From positions 1 to 32,775 of the forward strand of contig JBDNFP010000199.1 in the NCBI GenBank assembly GCA_041689775.1: a stretch of DNA of 32,775 nucleotides, written 5' to 3'. A program made the position numbers and the translations under genes. This stretch comes from JBDNFP01 sp041689775. GTDB lineage: Bacteria; Bacteroidota; Bacteroidia; Cytophagales; Spirosomataceae. The notes beneath the pieces are model-generated. The model was not told the origin of the DNA and made no database searches. It saw only the letters and a program-made list of their open reading frames with translations. Below are positions 1 to 8,486 of the stretch, one piece after another (the first letter of the stretch is position 1; each line of letters opens with the position of its first letter).

Positions 1-71
1 ACATGGGTCGCTACATCACTTTTGATGAGAAAATACCCAAATGGAATTACCTGATCAAGCCCGGAAATTGA
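1..71 (+). CDS. 3' end of an unidentified protein-coding gene (partial)
   Basis: The first 71 bases read as an open frame in frame 3 and end at a TGA at 69-71. The last residues are MGRYITFDEKIPKWNYLIKPGN. The internal ATG at 3-5 is probably not the start, since the frame enters from the left edge. The fragment is too short to assign a family. The neighbouring sulfatases and glycan genes make a secreted carbohydrate-active enzyme possible, but that is only inference from context. Confidence 0.45.
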   Translation, partial: MGRYITFDEKIPKWNYLIKPGN

Positions 72-613
72 CCACCTTATTTTTTAATCATTCCTAAGTG
101 TATCGCGGAGAAAAATCTACTTGGGTCATTCCTAATGGTAAAAGAGTAAAATTTACTGAACTCGTTGAAGCCCTGCAAAATCATTGAGAGACTCTTGCGC
201 CTCGATTTCCCAAAATTGAGCAGATTACTGTTATAGGTATTGATTTGACTAGAAGGACAGCTTAAAAATACTAGCACCCGCTAACCCCAATTTGCAATTG
301 GGACGGTCGGCCGTTGCAGTCCCCACCGTTTTTAACGCGACAAGATCCTACCAAATCACCACCCTACCAAAGAATTACATTCAGCACCCACGCAACAACC
401 GTCAGCAGGCGGCCTCATCAGTCCGCATTTCAAATATTAATTAAAACCACCCTGAGCACATATCAAGTGCGACCCAGCAAGGGCGAGCGGGGAGGTATAC
501 ACTATTGAGTATGTGCGGAAGTAACTGCGTTAACAGTATGTTAATATTACCACTAGCGTGAGATAGAAATCAATAGTTGCCCTATTTTTAGATCAATATT
601 TCATTATGACCTT
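72..613. other. Intergenic stretch with no supported gene
   Basis: I see no convincing coding sequence here. The short open frames on both strands lack coding character or recognisable motifs. The one structured part is at 286-302, where CCCAATT and AATTGGG pair over a 3-nt loop. It is followed at once by a second potential pairing, GGGAC at 300-304 with GTCCC near 319-323, around a GC-rich core, and then by a short T run. This could terminate the gene ending at 71, or be the end of a small repeated element. Neither can be decided from this window. Confidence 0.4.
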
Positions 614-620
614 ATGAAAA

Positions 621-1145
621 ATGCACTTACTTCAACTCTACTTACTAGCTGCGTGCCAACGCAATGCACCTGAGCCTGCACAACCCGACTATGACGATTG
701 GTACGCCCTTACCGCACCACAAGCCCGGGGGATCAAAGGCGTATACGGTGATGTTGATGATACCCTGCTCACTACCACGGGTCCTCGTATATACCAGGCA
801 AAGGATAAGGGCAAAACCTGGACCAAAGCCAATTACAATGAAAACGTTTGGCTTTTTAGCATAACGGCCCGAAAAGACACTTTGCTTGCCTTCAGCGCTC
901 AGGTTAACAACGTTGTTACCAAATCCTTTGCGTCAAATCCCCCGTTTTTTAGCGTAAATCAAGGAATAAGCTGGGAGCGGTATCGCTGATTTTAGAGTGG
1001 AAGCTGTTCGGTACAGATTCCGCTTAGCCACGTAAAATCCGCTTCGCGTGGATGTTCTCCTGACACCCATTTCGCCCGGCGGTGGTTCGAGTTGGATGGA
1101 GAAATGAACGGTGTTTCATACGTTTCCAAAAGGCCACAGCCCTAA
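621..1145 (+). pseudogene. Decayed BNR-type lipoprotein gene
   Basis: The 122-aa frame starting at 621 begins with a lipoprotein signal (LLAAC, cysteine about residue 12). It continues with WYALTAP...VYGDVDDTLL and DKGKTWTKANY, which resemble the BNR/sialidase-type beta-propeller lipoproteins common in Cytophagales; those are usually several hundred residues long. Here the frame stops at 987-989. Plausible continuing coding sequence follows in the +1 frame (ADFRVEAVRYRFRLAT, then a stop). It returns to the original frame as THFARRWFELDGEMNGVSYVSKRPQP and ends at TAA 1143-1145. The best reading is a frameshifted, internally deleted remnant. An ATG at 614 opens a frame that dies within 20 codons. 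The alternative is a genuine short 122-aa lipoprotein. Confidence 0.45.
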
Positions 1146-1343
1146 AAGCAATGTTTCAGCACCGTGATCTTTCCCGAAGTGATCTCGGCCACCTTTTCGC
1201 GTTTGAAGGCTTCACTGAATACCCGACATTTTCGGAATTTAAACTTGGCACTTTTCCCGTTTCCCACTATTTCATTTCCCATTATCATCCGTTGATTAGA
1301 AGTCAACCTATTTTAGGCAATGACAATTAAAAAAATGTCACGC

Positions 1344-1380
1344 ATCTCCGAAGCTTCTAAAATAAGCTTCGGAGATTTTT
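1344..1380 (+). terminator. Rho-independent terminator
   Basis: A perfect 13-bp stem pairs ATCTCCGAAGCTT (1344-1356) with its complement at 1364-1376 over a 7-nt loop, followed by a run of T to 1380. It would end transcription of the decayed gene upstream and insulate the sulfatase gene starting at 1471. From 1146 to 1343 I see no supported gene. Confidence 0.85.
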
Positions 1381-1470
1381 AATAGTGCTGAACTTACATT
1401 AGATAAGTACCTTCCCGTTGTTTTATAGGGGAAGTAAATAGTTACTCTCCGAGACTCGGTACCTTTCCTC

Positions 1471-2925
1471 ATGAAACAATTTCTTTTTGCCATTTTACTA
1501 GTCGGTTGGTCAGTGTCTAGTCGGGCAGGTATAGCAGATACAAAGCCACCCAATATTATCTTCATTATCGGAGACGATATCTCCGCGGAAGACATTGGCT
1601 GTTATGGCAATACGGCCATCCGAACGCCAAACATTGACCAATTGGCACGAGAAGGCGTGAAGTTTACCAACTTCTACCTGACGTCCAGTTCGTGTAGCCC
1701 CAGCCGAACGAGTATCCTTACGGGTCGGTACCCGCACAACACCGGAGCCGCTGAGCTGCATACTCCCCTACCCGAACACTTGGATTATTTCCCTGAACTT
1801 CTACAAAAATCGGGGTATTACACCGCCCTACTTGGTAAATGGCACGAAGGACTTACCACCCGCCGGGCGTATGACATGCTATCTACCGGACCCAAAGAAA
1901 ATGGCGCCGGTGGCGAAGAACAATGGGTGGATGCGTTAAAATCACGCCCGAAAGACAAACCCTTCTTTTTTTGGCTCGCTCCTTTTGACGCCCATCGCGA
2001 CTGGTCTGCTGATCAGTTCAGGAAGCCCCACGATCCTAAGTCTGAGGTTATCATCCCGCCTACTTTACTCGATACCAAAGAAACCCGAGTGGATCTTGCA
2101 TCCTACTACAACGAGATTAGCCGGATAGATTACTACCTCGGAGAACTACAAGCCGAGCTAACCCGGCAGGGTATTGCCGATAATACCATCCTCATTTTCA
2201 TGGCCGACAACGGGCGCCCCTTTCCGGGTAGTAAAACCCGGGTGTACGATACCGGAATGCGTAGCCCTTTTGTGGTTAAGTGGCCAAAAGGCATCACACA
2301 GTCAGGCTCAGTCTGCGAAAGCTTGGTGAGTAGTATTGACCTCGCCCCTACCCTCCTTCAACTAGCTAGCGTACCTGCTTCCCGAACCGTGCAAGGGGTA
2401 AGTTTTGCCAAACTCCTGAACAACCCGCAGGCTGATTTCCGTACCTATATATTTTCGGAGCATAATTGGCACGACTACTCCGCCTACGAACGAGCGGTGC
2501 GCACCAAAGACTTTCTTTACCTGATCAATAAGCGCCCAAACTATACCAACGAAGGACCCATTGACGCCAACCAAAGCCCTTCTGCCTACGCGCTACGGGC
2601 GGCCCAATCAACCGGAGCACTGAGTCCAATCCAGAACGATGTGTTTCTTAGCCCAAGGCCTACTGAGGAGTTCTTCGATTGCCGGACTGACATCATTCAG
2701 GAAAAGAATCTGTCAGGTAATGCATCGTACCGCAAAATAGTAGAAAAGCTCCGGATTATCCTTAAAAAATGGCAGGACCAAACAGGTGATACCGTACCCG
2801 ATACCCTTACGCCCGACTGGTACGATCGTGACACCGGAAAACCATTACCCGCCAAAGGCACTCGGGGCGAAATGCCAGGCCAAAGAATGAATGCGGATAA
2901 AATCAATCACAAAGGCCCTTTTTAA
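1471..2925 (+). CDS. Exported S1-family sulfatase (sulfatase 1)
   Basis: This is a formylglycine-dependent sulfatase of the alkaline phosphatase superfamily, hydrolysing sulfate esters or sulfamates on a carbohydrate. Residues 1-19 (MKQFLFAILLVGWSVSSRA) form a signal peptide, so it acts in the periplasm or outside. The metal-binding start PNIIFIIGDD is at 27-36. The active-site motif is C75-S-P-S-R79, whose cysteine would be converted to formylglycine, followed by the family's LTGRYP. GKWHEG and MADNGRPF supply further conserved active-site segments. At 484 aa it is full length. It shares its strand with a second sulfatase 16 bp downstream, which suggests an operon. The exact S1 subfamily and substrate cannot be read from the sequence; resemblance to heparan N-sulfatase-like proteins is an impression. 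Confidence 0.95.
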   Translation: MKQFLFAILLVGWSVSSRAGIADTKPPNIIFIIGDDISAEDIGCYGNTAIRTPNIDQLAREGVKFTNFYLTSSSCSPSRTSILTGRYPHNTGAAELHTPLPEHLDYFPELLQKSGYYTALLGKWHEGLTTRRAYDMLSTGPKENGAGGEEQWVDALKSRPKDKPFFFWLAPFDAHRDWSADQFRKPHDPKSEVIIPPTLLDTKETRVDLASYYNEISRIDYYLGELQAELTRQGIADNTILIFMADNGRPFPGSKTRVYDTGMRSPFVVKWPKGITQSGSVCESLVSSIDLAPTLLQLASVPASRTVQGVSFAKLLNNPQADFRTYIFSEHNWHDYSAYERAVRTKDFLYLINKRPNYTNEGPIDANQSPSAYALRAAQSTGALSPIQNDVFLSPRPTEEFFDCRTDIIQEKNLSGNASYRKIVEKLRIILKKWQDQTGDTVPDTLTPDWYDRDTGKPLPAKGTRGEMPGQRMNADKINHKGPF

Positions 2926-2941
2926 ACAACCCCATAGACTT

Positions 2942-4774
2942 ATGCGTATTTACACCTTACTTACGACACTCCTGCTAGTTACCGCCTCCCTCGCTTTAAC
3001 CGCCCAATCGGCCGACAAACCCAATATTCTTTGGATTGTGAGCGAAGACAACAGTCCACTGCTGGGTTGTTACGGAGATACCTTTGCAACTACCCCCAAC
3101 ATTGACCAACTAGCCACGCAGGGCATTCGCTACCTCAATGCGTTTTCAACGGCCCCCGTCTGTGCGCCTTCCCGCAATACCCTCATCACGGGTATGTACC
3201 CACCCTCGCTGGGTACCGAAAATATGCGTAGCACCTACCCTAGCCCCGACTTCGTGAAGTTTTACCCGCAGTACCTCAAAGAAGCGGGCTACTACGTGAG
3301 TAACAACGTGAAAAAAGACTATAACACGGACGACCAGGAAAGCGTCTGGGACGAGTCGAGCAATAAGGCTACGTACAAAAACCGTAAGCCCGGTCAGCCT
3401 TTCTTTGCTATTTTTAATACGACCATTTCGCACGAGAGTTCCATTCATAAATTCATTCCCAACGAACAACTGCGCCACAAGCCGGAGCAAGTAACGCTGC
3501 CTCCCTACCACCCCGACACCCCCAAAATGCGGCACGATTGGGCGCAGTACTACGATAAGGTTGAGGACATGGATACCTACGTGGGCAAAGTACTGGACGA
3601 GTTGGAAAAATCTGGCGAGGCCGAAAACACCATCGTATTTTATTACAGCGATCACGGTGGAATTTTGGGGCGTAGTAAGCGCTTTATGTACGAATCTGGT
3701 TTGCATATACCGATGGTGATTCGTTTCCCAAAAAAATACGCCAACTTGGCTCCCGGCGGTGCCGGAAGCACTACCGACCGCATCGTGACTTTCCTGGACT
3801 TCGCCCCAACGCTACTAAGTCTGGCCGGAGTACCTATTCCCGAATACATGCAAGGCAAGGCCTTTCTCGGAGAGCAAAAAACACCCGAACGCGACTACGC
3901 CCACGCCTTCCGGGGCCGCATGGATGAGCGCATTGATCTGGTGCGAAGCGTACGCGACAAGCAGTACCGCTACATCCGCAACTACATGCCGCATAAGATC
4001 TACGGACAATACCTCGAATACCTCTGGAAAGCCCCGTCGATGGGCTCCTGGGAGGCGGCTTACAAAGCCGGTACACTCAACGATGTGCAGAAGAAGTTCT
4101 GGGAGACCAAGCCGGTAGAAGAGCTGTTCGATGTGAACGCTGACCCACACAATGTCAATAACCTGGCCGGTGATCCGAAGTACACCGCTGTTCTCAAAAG
4201 GATGCGGGAGGCTAATCATGACTACTTGATTGAAATTAAGGATGTAGGATTCATCCCCGAAGGTCGAGTAGAAGCCATTGCCGGCACCACCCCTTTATTT
4301 GACTACGCTCGCAGTGAGAAATACGATGTAAAGAAAGTGATAGAAACCGCCGAAATGGCTTCGTTGGGTAACCCGAATAATTTGAAAAAATTAACCAAGC
4401 TACTAACGAACTCTGATCCCGTGATTCGTTATTGGGCCGCCACCGGTTGCACTATTTTGGGAAGTAAAGCCGCCGGAGCGAAGAGTCGTTTGCTACCTAT
4501 GCTCAGTGATTCCGAAATCACCGTTCGCATTGCGGCCGCCGAGGCGGTGGCTAAAATGGGCGAAAAGGAAAAAGCCGTGGATACCCTGATCGATGCTCTG
4601 AAAAAAGGAAATCAGATGGCCCGGGTGCAAGCCTTGAACATACTGGATCAGCTTGGGGACGACGCCCGCAAGGCGTATCCGGCTGTAAAAGCCGTCATCG
4701 TGGGTGAAATTGCGGATGGTAGCTACGACATTCGCGCCGCCGAACGGATTATTTTTAAAGCGGAAAATAAGTAA
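2942..4774 (+). CDS. Exported S1-family sulfatase with C-terminal HEAT repeats (sulfatase 2)
   Basis: The frame is open from 2891, but the ATG at 2942 is preferred. It opens directly into a clean signal peptide (MRIYTLLTTLLLVTASLALT) and leaves a 16-bp gap instead of an overlap with the preceding gene. The product is 610 aa. The sulfatase domain begins at KPNILWIVSEDN (26-37), with the formylglycine motif C74-A-P-S-R78 and YYSDHGG further on. Residues from about 500 to 600 form helical HEAT-like repeats (for example DPVIRYWAATGCTILG and DSEITVRIAAAEAVAKMG). That architecture is seen in heparan N-sulfatase-like members of the family. The repeats probably contact substrate or a partner. The gene is convergent with the DUF1080 gene, with only 9 bp between them. 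Confidence 0.95.
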   Translation: MRIYTLLTTLLLVTASLALTAQSADKPNILWIVSEDNSPLLGCYGDTFATTPNIDQLATQGIRYLNAFSTAPVCAPSRNTLITGMYPPSLGTENMRSTYPSPDFVKFYPQYLKEAGYYVSNNVKKDYNTDDQESVWDESSNKATYKNRKPGQPFFAIFNTTISHESSIHKFIPNEQLRHKPEQVTLPPYHPDTPKMRHDWAQYYDKVEDMDTYVGKVLDELEKSGEAENTIVFYYSDHGGILGRSKRFMYESGLHIPMVIRFPKKYANLAPGGAGSTTDRIVTFLDFAPTLLSLAGVPIPEYMQGKAFLGEQKTPERDYAHAFRGRMDERIDLVRSVRDKQYRYIRNYMPHKIYGQYLEYLWKAPSMGSWEAAYKAGTLNDVQKKFWETKPVEELFDVNADPHNVNNLAGDPKYTAVLKRMREANHDYLIEIKDVGFIPEGRVEAIAGTTPLFDYARSEKYDVKKVIETAEMASLGNPNNLKKLTKLLTNSDPVIRYWAATGCTILGSKAAGAKSRLLPMLSDSEITVRIAAAEAVAKMGEKEKAVDTLIDALKKGNQMARVQALNILDQLGDDARKAYPAVKAVIVGEIADGSYDIRAAERIIFKAENK

Positions 4775-4783
4775 CCTACCCAT

Positions 4784-5554
4784 TTAGGGCAGGATTTTAA
4801 GCCGAATATCCTTGTAGTAAACCGACATATTGGGTCCGCGATGTACTTGTAAAGCTATGATACCCGAGGATGCTCTTTTATCAATCTCCTTATCCATTAC
4901 ATCAATGGTCTTTTGACCGTTGATGTAATGGATAAGGTGGTTACCGTTGGCCACGATCCGGTAAGTATTCCAATCTTCTTTAAGGATGCTTTTCTGAATT
5001 TCCTGGCTATCGGCAAATTGGGTAATGGCCTTATTCCCTGACTCATCTACCAGTACTTGTTCACCCCTTTTCGCAAGGATTCCTCGGCCTTTTTCTTCGT
5101 ACAAAATACCCGAATACTGGTCTCCGGCTTCCATGTCTCCCTGATAGCCACCTACCACAAACGTTTCCTCATCCATTACCTTGGCCCGATACTGAACTCC
5201 GCTATTTCCACCAGTGAGCTTATACGAAAACGTAAGCTCAAAATCAGAGTATGGTGTATCGTAGATGAGAAAGGTGTTTTTCTTGATCTTATTTTCATCG
5301 GTTGTCCGTCCCACAATACAACCTTCCTCCACCGACCAAATGCGGGAATCTCCCCGCCATTTATCAAGATTTTTTTCGTTAAAAAGAAAGACAACTCTGG
5401 AAGAATCACTGGTCTTTTTTGAGGGTACTTTACATCCCAAAAAGACCAGGCAAAACAGGCTAATAAAAACAAAATTCACCTTTAAGGGTAGTAAGTGGCT
5501 GTTAGCAACTGGGCGGTCCGCTGTGCGGTCAATAGCTATTAGTTTGTTTGTCAT
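4784..5554 (-). CDS. DUF1080 (3-keto-disaccharide hydrolase family) lipoprotein
   Basis: A concanavalin-like DUF1080 domain (PF06439, now called 3-keto-disaccharide hydrolase) fills about residues 50-256. Signs are LFNEKNLDKWRGD, WSVEEGCIVGR, SDFELTFSYKL, NSGVQYRAKV and the closing GIIALQVHRGPNMSVYYKDIRLK. Family members cleave 3-keto-glycosides or bind glycans. The ATG at 5554 puts the lipobox FLGC at C41, with an unusually long 24-residue stretch before the hydrophobic core. A GTG at codon 26 would give a normal lipoprotein signal, and the extra N-terminal residues look derived from a repeat element (see findings). An upstream in-frame ATG at 5611 is less likely still. The cell location is probably outer membrane or periplasm. 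Confidence 0.88.
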   Translation of the reverse strand: MTNKLIAIDRTADRPVANSHLLPLKVNFVFISLFCLVFLGCKVPSKKTSDSSRVVFLFNEKNLDKWRGDSRIWSVEEGCIVGRTTDENKIKKNTFLIYDTPYSDFELTFSYKLTGGNSGVQYRAKVMDEETFVVGGYQGDMEAGDQYSGILYEEKGRGILAKRGEQVLVDESGNKAITQFADSQEIQKSILKEDWNTYRIVANGNHLIHYINGQKTIDVMDKEIDKRASSGIIALQVHRGPNMSVYYKDIRLKILP

Positions 5555-5623
5555 GTGATTATTTTTACATTTAAAACCCATCAAATTCACCTGTAATAAT
5601 TTGATAGTCAATAAAATAGAAAA

Positions 5624-5644
5624 GCTATTAGCTAACAGCTACGT
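5624..5644. repeat. Short heptad repeat, three GCTNNNN units
   Basis: Three consecutive 7-mers, GCTATTA, GCTAACA and GCTACGT, lie upstream of the DUF1080 gene. The same style of heptad recurs at 31303-31337 between cas1 and cas2, and inside the 5' end of the DUF1080 gene on the minus strand (GCTAACAGCCACTT at 5506-5493). Confidence 0.5.
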
Positions 5645-5681
5645 AGTATTTCTCAGGTAAATAATTCTAAAAAGAAACTAT

Positions 5682-8309
5682 CTACTTCTCATATACTTGA
5701 TGATTCTTATCTCCTCCCGATACCAGAAAGGCCAGCAAGTCACTTAGTTCTTTTTCGTTCAATCGATTTACGAGCCCCGAGGGCATGGGCGAAACTGGCG
5801 AGTCTTGTTCCTTGATGATCTGATCTTTCTTGATCATCGTGCGCAGCGTGGGTGAGAAAGCATTGGTACTAACTTGCAGCTCCTTGGGGGTTTCTTCCAC
5901 CACTTTACCCGTCACAACTCTCCCTTCCGGCAAATGATAGTCGGTGTAACGGTAGCGGTCTGAAATGGTACCGGATGGGTTGACGATCGCTTCCGCCAGA
6001 TCTGCCATCGAAAAGCGGGTACCCACTTGCGTCAATTCGGGACCGGTATTACCGCCCACCCCGCGAATATTGTGGCAATTGGCGCAAAGCGTTGCCTTGA
6101 AGTAGTTTCGTCCATTTTCAAAACTAGCCTTCGATTGGTTCTTCGCAAAAACCTTTTTAACGTCCTCTACCGTCCAGTCCTGCCCCGGCCCTTTGGGTTG
6201 TTTTACACCTTCCATGAGGTTACCAGCCTCCGCCATTACCTCGCTGGCCAGGGCTTCGTAGTACTGCCGTTTTTCTAAGGGGACGTTGGCCAACGCATTT
6301 TCCTGAATAGCCCGGATAAATTGGATATACGAGTGCCCACCCGATTTTTTGAGGGCTTTATTATACCAATTAAAATACCGCTCTCTCGACTGATCCGTCC
6401 AGCCTTCTTGTAGTGCACTCAAACTTTTGGCGTAGCTGATGTGCTGGGCGTTAGGCATGTTTTGGAGCATTTCCTGTACCTGAATACCATACTCTTTGCT
6501 TCTTTTGGCGACGTCTTCCGACAAGTACAAGGCTTTTTGGTCAGGGTTAACGGCGTTCGTTTCCAGGATAACAAGCGTCGGCTCAACAATACTCCCTTCT
6601 TGCAAATAGCTAAGGATCATGCAGAGCTCCCGGTTGATATTTTCTGCACTTTTCAAGTAGACGGGCAGCAGGGTGGCCACCAGCTGTTTTATCGACGCCT
6701 CAGGCAGTGGCTGTTTCGTACGGGTCAACAGTAACTCTACCGCCCGGAGATAGTCTAATTGCCGGGACTGGTCCAGCTGTTTCCAATCAAAGGCCAGCAG
6801 TTTGGTCAGGGCATTCATCCGGTCGGCATCAGTACCATTTCGGGCGGTTGCGATGGCTAGCACAATAGTTTTGAGCGTCGAAGTACTGGTATTAATTTGT
6901 GTTTTCCATAGATCATAGGCCTGATTTACCAGGGCAATCCGGGCCGAAAACCGCGTAAAGCGGTCGGGGTGATCCAGATTTTTCAGGATAAAGTCGAGTT
7001 TGTCCGGTGCTTTTTGGGTGTGGTATTGTTCCAATTCTTTGCGCAGCTCTCTCTCCGCTTTCCCCTTCGTATTTTCAGCGAGGGTTATTATTTCGGTGGA
7101 TCTTTCTCCCTTGTAGCTTAGCTTGTAGAGATTCGATTCCAGATTTCTCCCTCCCGTCAGGAAATACAGGGAACCATCGTCACCCACTATTCCATTGGTA
7201 AGCGGCAGTGGTACTCCCGAAATAAACTCTTCAACTTCGGCGGCATAGCTGCTACCCTTGGGAATGAGGCTGGCAAAATACATGGTACCATAGCTCCAAT
7301 CAAACAAGTACATTCCATTCTGGTAGTAGGCCGGAAATTTGAGTCCTTGCCCATTCATCAGTCCGGTGGGAGAGCCCTGACCAAGATTCGCTATCCCCGG
7401 AAGGTTGTCGGGATAATCTGGTACAAACTTGCCCGTACCGGTGCGCCAACCAAACTCGCTTCCGCTCGTGAAATGGCACAACCGGATGGGTCGGTACCAG
7501 GGCATACCCAAGTCAAGTTCCATGTCGGAGTCAAACCCAAATAGCTCGCCATCCTGATTGAAAGCAATATCGTAAGTGTTACGCATACCCACATTGTGTA
7601 CCGTCCATTCCTCCGTTTCAAGATCCACCTTAGCTACCCAGCCGCCGGGAGCTTTCAGGGTATTGGCGTGGCCACTCGGGTCTTTAATAATGGGCAGCAA
7701 GTTATCTTCGTCCCACACCCTGGGCGCGTAGCTCGGGATATTATCCGGAATAACGATCCGGTTACCTAGTACCAAATAAAGCGATTTCTTATCGGGCGAC
7801 AACTCAATATTGTGCGGTCCGTGCTCCCCAAAGCTCCCCTCAAATACCCTCAGGGTGGTTACCTTATCAAAGTCTCCGTCACCGTTGGTATCCGTAATTT
7901 TATAAAATCCACTCAAAATTTTCAGGTCACGATTGGGGTTAGAGTTTACCAGCGCGTACAGTACACCTTTGTACCACAGTAATCCCTGCGCCAACCCAAG
8001 ATGCAGGTCCAGCTTTTCAACCTTTATTTGTTTATTCTGCTCATCAGGCAAGGTTACCCGGTAGAGGTAGCCAAACTGATCTGACGTGTATAGTCTACCG
8101 TCATCATCTTTGGTCATACTCACCCACGACCCCTGACCGTGCTCGGTGGGGGTATATACTTTTTCGATGACAAATCCTTTGGGCAGGGTGATGTTGTCCA
8201 CGGTGATTCGCTCCTTGATAGGCCCCTCTTCTTCATATCGAAATGACATGATTGAAATAGCTAGGACGAGTAGCGCACAGGCAGCGAGGAGAAGGTAGCG
8301 GTTTTTCAT
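5682..8309 (-). CDS. Exported beta-propeller/HEAT protein with C-terminal cytochrome c domain
   Basis: This 875-aa protein has an N-terminal signal or anchor (residues 4-23). A large beta-propeller resembling soluble sugar/PQQ-type dehydrogenases follows, to about residue 400 (PKGFVIEKVY, SWVSMTKDDDGRLY, GEHGPHNIELSPD, FTSGSEFGWRTG, GIVGDDGSLYFLTGG). The middle section is helical and HEAT-like. A single c-type haem site, C742-A-N-C-H746, lies in the final domain, with M842 in SPMPSG as the probable axial ligand. The family is widespread in Planctomycetes and Cytophagales near Gfo/Idh and DUF1080 genes. It may take electrons from an extracytoplasmic sugar oxidation; the substrate is unknown. 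It is transcribed away from the Gfo/Idh gene, which ends 177 bp upstream behind a strong hairpin, so it probably has its own promoter. Confidence 0.88.
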   Translation of the reverse strand: MKNRYLLLAACALLVLAISIMSFRYEEEGPIKERITVDNITLPKGFVIEKVYTPTEHGQGSWVSMTKDDDGRLYTSDQFGYLYRVTLPDEQNKQIKVEKLDLHLGLAQGLLWYKGVLYALVNSNPNRDLKILSGFYKITDTNGDGDFDKVTTLRVFEGSFGEHGPHNIELSPDKKSLYLVLGNRIVIPDNIPSYAPRVWDEDNLLPIIKDPSGHANTLKAPGGWVAKVDLETEEWTVHNVGMRNTYDIAFNQDGELFGFDSDMELDLGMPWYRPIRLCHFTSGSEFGWRTGTGKFVPDYPDNLPGIANLGQGSPTGLMNGQGLKFPAYYQNGMYLFDWSYGTMYFASLIPKGSSYAAEVEEFISGVPLPLTNGIVGDDGSLYFLTGGRNLESNLYKLSYKGERSTEIITLAENTKGKAERELRKELEQYHTQKAPDKLDFILKNLDHPDRFTRFSARIALVNQAYDLWKTQINTSTSTLKTIVLAIATARNGTDADRMNALTKLLAFDWKQLDQSRQLDYLRAVELLLTRTKQPLPEASIKQLVATLLPVYLKSAENINRELCMILSYLQEGSIVEPTLVILETNAVNPDQKALYLSEDVAKRSKEYGIQVQEMLQNMPNAQHISYAKSLSALQEGWTDQSRERYFNWYNKALKKSGGHSYIQFIRAIQENALANVPLEKRQYYEALASEVMAEAGNLMEGVKQPKGPGQDWTVEDVKKVFAKNQSKASFENGRNYFKATLCANCHNIRGVGGNTGPELTQVGTRFSMADLAEAIVNPSGTISDRYRYTDYHLPEGRVVTGKVVEETPKELQVSTNAFSPTLRTMIKKDQIIKEQDSPVSPMPSGLVNRLNEKELSDLLAFLVSGGDKNHQVYEK

Positions 8310-8422
8310 ATCTGTTTGAATTGTTTATACCCTTTCAAACTTTAATATGGGAGAAAAGCAGATAGGGGCTGAAGAAAACAGTTTTTTTTATTCTGTCGCG
8401 ATGTTTGTTTGAATGAAAGAAC

Positions 8423-8466
8423 TTCGATGAATAGCCTTTTGGTGAAGTAAAAGGCTATTCATCGAA
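8423..8466 (-). terminator. Hairpin terminator of the Gfo/Idh/MocA gene
   Basis: A perfect 18-bp inverted repeat (TTCGATGAATAGCCTTTT at 8423-8440 and its complement at 8449-8466) surrounds an 8-nt loop, 20 bp past the stop codon of the minus-strand gene ending at 8487. On the minus strand it is followed by the moderately T-rich AGTTCTTTCATTC, so termination is likely but the U tract is imperfect. Confidence 0.7.
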
Positions 8467-8486
8467 TGATCAACTCAGAAGTGCGC

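Noticed and set aside
77..508. Two small frames (66 aa minus, 64 aa plus) near the left edge
   Set aside because: No start context, motif or coding bias; left as intergenic.
1082..1330. 82-aa plus-strand frame
   Set aside because: Overlaps the better-supported C-terminal remnant in another frame and has no recognisable features.
3146..3706. 186-aa minus-strand frame within sulfatase 2
   Set aside because: Shadow of the sulfatase; hydrophobic valine-rich composition comes from the opposite strand's codons.
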